This document shows, one piece after another, positions 31,871-33,761 of a stretch of DNA of 33,761 nucleotides. Position numbers and translations under genes: made by a program. A model generated the notes under the pieces. That model ran no database searches. It was not told the DNA's origin and saw only the letters and a list, made by a program, of their open reading frames with translations. The stretch comes from Chloroflexota bacterium (GTDB lineage Bacteria; Chloroflexota; Dehalococcoidia; Lucifugimonadales; Lucifugimonadaceae): positions 1-33,761 of the forward strand of contig JADFPB010000005.1 in NCBI GenBank assembly GCA_022562515.1. The letters run 5' to 3'. Positions within the stretch are counted from its first letter, which is position 1. Each line of letters begins with the position of its first letter.

Positions 31871-33082
31871 ATGAAAATCACGAAGATAGAAACCATCAGG
31901 GTCAAAGAGCAGCCGCAGATCATCTGGGTGCAGATCCATACCGATGAGGGAATCGTGGGGCTGGGCGAGACTTACTATGCGCCGACCGTCGTCGAGTCGG
32001 CGGTCCACGACTGGTTCGGTCCGCTGCTGATCGGACGCGACCCGGCGGCGATTGAGCGGCACTGGGAGGCGATGTTCCGGCTGTCCGATCATGCCGGATA
32101 CGGTGGCGCGGAGATGCGTGCCATCTCAGCGCTGGACATGGCGCTCTGGGACATCAAGGGCCAGGTCGCGGGTCTGCCGATCTACGAGCTGCTTGGCGGC
32201 GCTGTCCGCTCGAAGATCCGGGTCTACGCCACGGGATTTCCGTACGAGGGCGCGGGTGAGTTGGCGAAGCAGCACCTGGACAAGGGCATCACGGCGATGA
32301 AAGGCGGCCCGACGATCGCACTCGCGCAGGCATCGGATGGCCAGTTTTTATCGCCTAAAGAACTCGACATGGCGCTGAAGCCGATTCGGGAGATCAGGGA
32401 CGCGGTGGGCATGGAGATGCAGATCGCGAACGACGGCCACGGCAAGTGGACGCTGCCGGTGGCAATCCGAATCGCGCAGGCGATGGAGCCCTACGACATG
32501 ATGTGGCAGGAAGACCTGATGCCATTGCTGAATCCCGATGCGCTGGCCCGGCTGCAGGCGGCGACGAAGACCCCGGTGTGCATATCCGAGCGGCTGCTGA
32601 CGCGCTGGCAGTTGCGCCTGTTCATAGAGAACGGCTCGGCGCGCATCGTCATGCCGGACCTGATCTGGACGGGCGGCATATCGGAGACGCACAAGATCGC
32701 CATTCTCGCCTCCGCGCACCAGGTGCCGTTTGCGCCGCACGACGCCACGGGACCGGTGAATATATTCGCCTGCGCCCAGATCTGCATGTCGTCGCCGAAC
32801 GCGATGATGCAGGAGCACGTCAGGCCGTTTTTTGAGGGCTGGTACAACGATTTCGTCGACCCGAACCTGCCGATCGTCGACGGTTTCCTGCACGCCCCGC
32901 AAAATCCGGGCATCGGGACACGCCTGAAGGCAGGCGTGCGCGATCGGCCGGACGCCACCGTGCGTGTCAGCGACGAGCCGGGGCTGAGCGTCGTGGACCA
33001 CTATGGCCCGTATGGGGCGAGAACGGCCGAGACGCAGAAGGTGGTTGACGAGATGGAGATCGAGCGGGGGCCGCAGAGGTAG
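31871..33082 (+). CDS. Enolase-superfamily dehydratase (mandelate racemase/GalD-like), copy 1
   Basis: I start at MKITKIETIRV (31871), the usual beginning of this family; the track's ATG at 31826 has a closer GGAGA but adds 15 residues of charged leader, and remains possible. The 403-residue protein has the N-terminal capping domain and a C-terminal barrel. Metal ligands would be D188 (ANDGHGKW), E214 (WQEDLM) and E240 (CISERL), with the acid/base histidine H290 in APHDATGPVN and E315 in AMMQEH. H190 next to the first ligand recalls acid-sugar dehydratases (galactonate or mannonate type). It probably removes water from a sugar acid. The divergent dehydrogenase pair could act before or after it. 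Confidence 0.92.
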   Translation: MKITKIETIRVKEQPQIIWVQIHTDEGIVGLGETYYAPTVVESAVHDWFGPLLIGRDPAAIERHWEAMFRLSDHAGYGGAEMRAISALDMALWDIKGQVAGLPIYELLGGAVRSKIRVYATGFPYEGAGELAKQHLDKGITAMKGGPTIALAQASDGQFLSPKELDMALKPIREIRDAVGMEMQIANDGHGKWTLPVAIRIAQAMEPYDMMWQEDLMPLLNPDALARLQAATKTPVCISERLLTRWQLRLFIENGSARIVMPDLIWTGGISETHKIAILASAHQVPFAPHDATGPVNIFACAQICMSSPNAMMQEHVRPFFEGWYNDFVDPNLPIVDGFLHAPQNPGIGTRLKAGVRDRPDATVRVSDEPGLSVVDHYGPYGARTAETQKVVDEMEIERGPQR

Positions 33083-33088
33083 GCCGCG

Positions 33089-33761
33089 TTGAAGATTTCT
33101 CAGATTGAAACAATCAGGGTTGGGGAGTTTCCTGACCTGATTTTCGTGCTGGTTCATACCGATGGCGGGGTGATCGGCCTTGGCGAAACCTGGTATGCGG
33201 CCAGCACGGTTGAGACCGCGATTCACGACCACTTTGGGCCGCTGATCATCGGGAAAGACCCATCGGAAATAGAAGGCCACTGGCAGACCCTCTTTAAGCT
33301 TTCAGACCACGCCGGTTTTGGTGGCGCTGAAACGCGGGCGATCTCGGCGCTGGACATGGCGCTCTGGGACATCAAAGGCAAGGTCGCAAAGCTGCCGGTT
33401 TACGAGCTGCTTGGCGGGGCCGTTCGCACGAAGATTCGGGTCTACAACACCTGCGGCGTTTATGGCGAGATCGACGATGGCTGGGCGATCTACCGCGACG
33501 CAGGCGAGGTGGCGAAGTCGCTGCTCGGCGAGGGCATCAACGGGATGAAGCACTCGCCGACCGATTACATCGCCCGCGACACCGACGGCCAGTTCGTTCA
33601 CCCCGAGGATCTCGAGTGGTCGCTCGGGCCGATTCGGAGCATCCGGGACGCGGTCGGCAACGAGATGTCTGTCGCTACGGACGCCCATGCCAAGTGGAAT
33701 TTGCCGTCTGCGATTCGCATCGCGCAGGCGTTCGAGCCGTACGACCCGATGTGGCACGAGG
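33089..33761 (+). CDS. Enolase-superfamily dehydratase, copy 2 (3'-truncated by window)
   Basis: The track lacks this gene because it starts with TTG at 33089 (KISQIETIRVGEFPD), with GAGGT eight bases upstream. The frame is open to the last base (224 codons). It aligns throughout with copy 1: LGETWYAASTVETAIHD, the FKLSDHAGFGGAETRAIS region, ALWDIKGKVAKLPVYELLGG, and the conserved AKWNLPSAIRIAQAFEPYDPMWHE. TDAHAKW takes the position of copy 1 NDGHGKW, so the first metal ligand D and the following His are kept. A 16-17-residue insertion follows the sheet at IRVYNTCGVYGEIDDGWAIYR. It is 6 bp after the copy 1 stop, so the two are one transcript. The rest of the barrel lies outside the window. 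Confidence 0.9.
   Translation, partial: MKISQIETIRVGEFPDLIFVLVHTDGGVIGLGETWYAASTVETAIHDHFGPLIIGKDPSEIEGHWQTLFKLSDHAGFGGAETRAISALDMALWDIKGKVAKLPVYELLGGAVRTKIRVYNTCGVYGEIDDGWAIYRDAGEVAKSLLGEGINGMKHSPTDYIARDTDGQFVHPEDLEWSLGPIRSIRDAVGNEMSVATDAHAKWNLPSAIRIAQAFEPYDPMWHE

Noticed and set aside
32348-33280. 310-aa minus-strand ORF over the enolase-type genes
   Set aside because: Antisense shadow; both enolase-superfamily genes read through on the plus strand.
1-33761. CRISPR arrays, insertion sequences, prophage or integron features
   Set aside because: No regularly spaced repeats, transposase, integrase, phage or attachment-site genes were seen on either strand.

Overview
The window is GC-rich and densely coding. 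Gene content suggests a Chloroflexota bacterium, most plausibly a marine SAR202-like or Dehalococcoidia lineage. The clues are CaiB/BaiF CoA-transferase and crotonase genes, tandem enolase-superfamily dehydratases, CocE-type hydrolase, DUF3179, DUF6174 lipoprotein, and a periplasmic NXR/NarG-like molybdoenzyme. This is inference from gene content; there is no rRNA in the window to confirm it.

Layout. 1-3.99 kb is mostly housekeeping: the C-terminal end of a DUF3179 protein; a minus-strand group made of SRP RNA (ffs), rsmA, ispE and a small membrane protein with overlapping stop/start codons; then galU on the plus strand. 4.0-8.1 kb (+) is a probable copper/periplasm cassette: a His-rich secreted protein, a membrane-anchored YtkA/FixH-like protein with a Met/His-rich and cupredoxin-like insert, a small basic membrane protein, and a CopC-CopD-Ig-like-cytochrome c fusion. 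8.36-10.18 kb (-) is lepA.

10.3-18.0 kb (-) is the centrepiece, a six-gene operon for a type II DMSO-reductase-family enzyme. It encodes a Tat-exported molybdopterin catalytic subunit, an unrecognised 119-aa protein that begins at a TTG inside the end of the catalytic gene, a four-cluster Fe-S subunit, an ethylbenzene-dehydrogenase-like haem subunit with a membrane segment at each end, a TorD/NarJ-type chaperone and a polytopic membrane protein lacking the histidines of a NarI-type dihaem cytochrome b. Subunit sequences resemble the periplasmic nitrite oxidoreductase (NXR) group. A perfect CRP-family palindrome (TGTGA-N6-TCACA) lies about 60 bp upstream of the first gene.

18.25-20.6 kb (+) has a degenerate alpha/beta-hydrolase-like gene and two TlpA/ResA-type thioredoxins, one lipoprotein and one membrane-anchored. 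20.7-24.8 kb (+) has a CocE/NonD hydrolase and a translationally coupled HPRT / AAC(3) / AAC(3) operon. 24.8-25.4 kb is mostly non-coding but holds a small minus-strand gene with its own sigma70-like promoter. 25.4-26.7 kb (-) is a lipoprotein with three DUF6174-like repeats. 26.9-28.9 kb (+) has a crotonase that has lost both classic glutamates and a CaiB/BaiF CoA-transferase. 29.2-33.8 kb has a peroxiredoxin, a pair of short zinc-type dehydrogenases (-) and, divergently, two tandem enolase-superfamily dehydratases (+), the second truncated by the window end; this looks like a sugar-acid/polyol catabolic locus.

Working together: the molybdoenzyme would exchange electrons in the periplasm through its own Fe-S chain and haem b, probably with a soluble or tethered c-type cytochrome. 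The two thioredoxins and the copper cassette would fit maturation of cytochromes and copper oxidases, but that link is inferred from proximity only.
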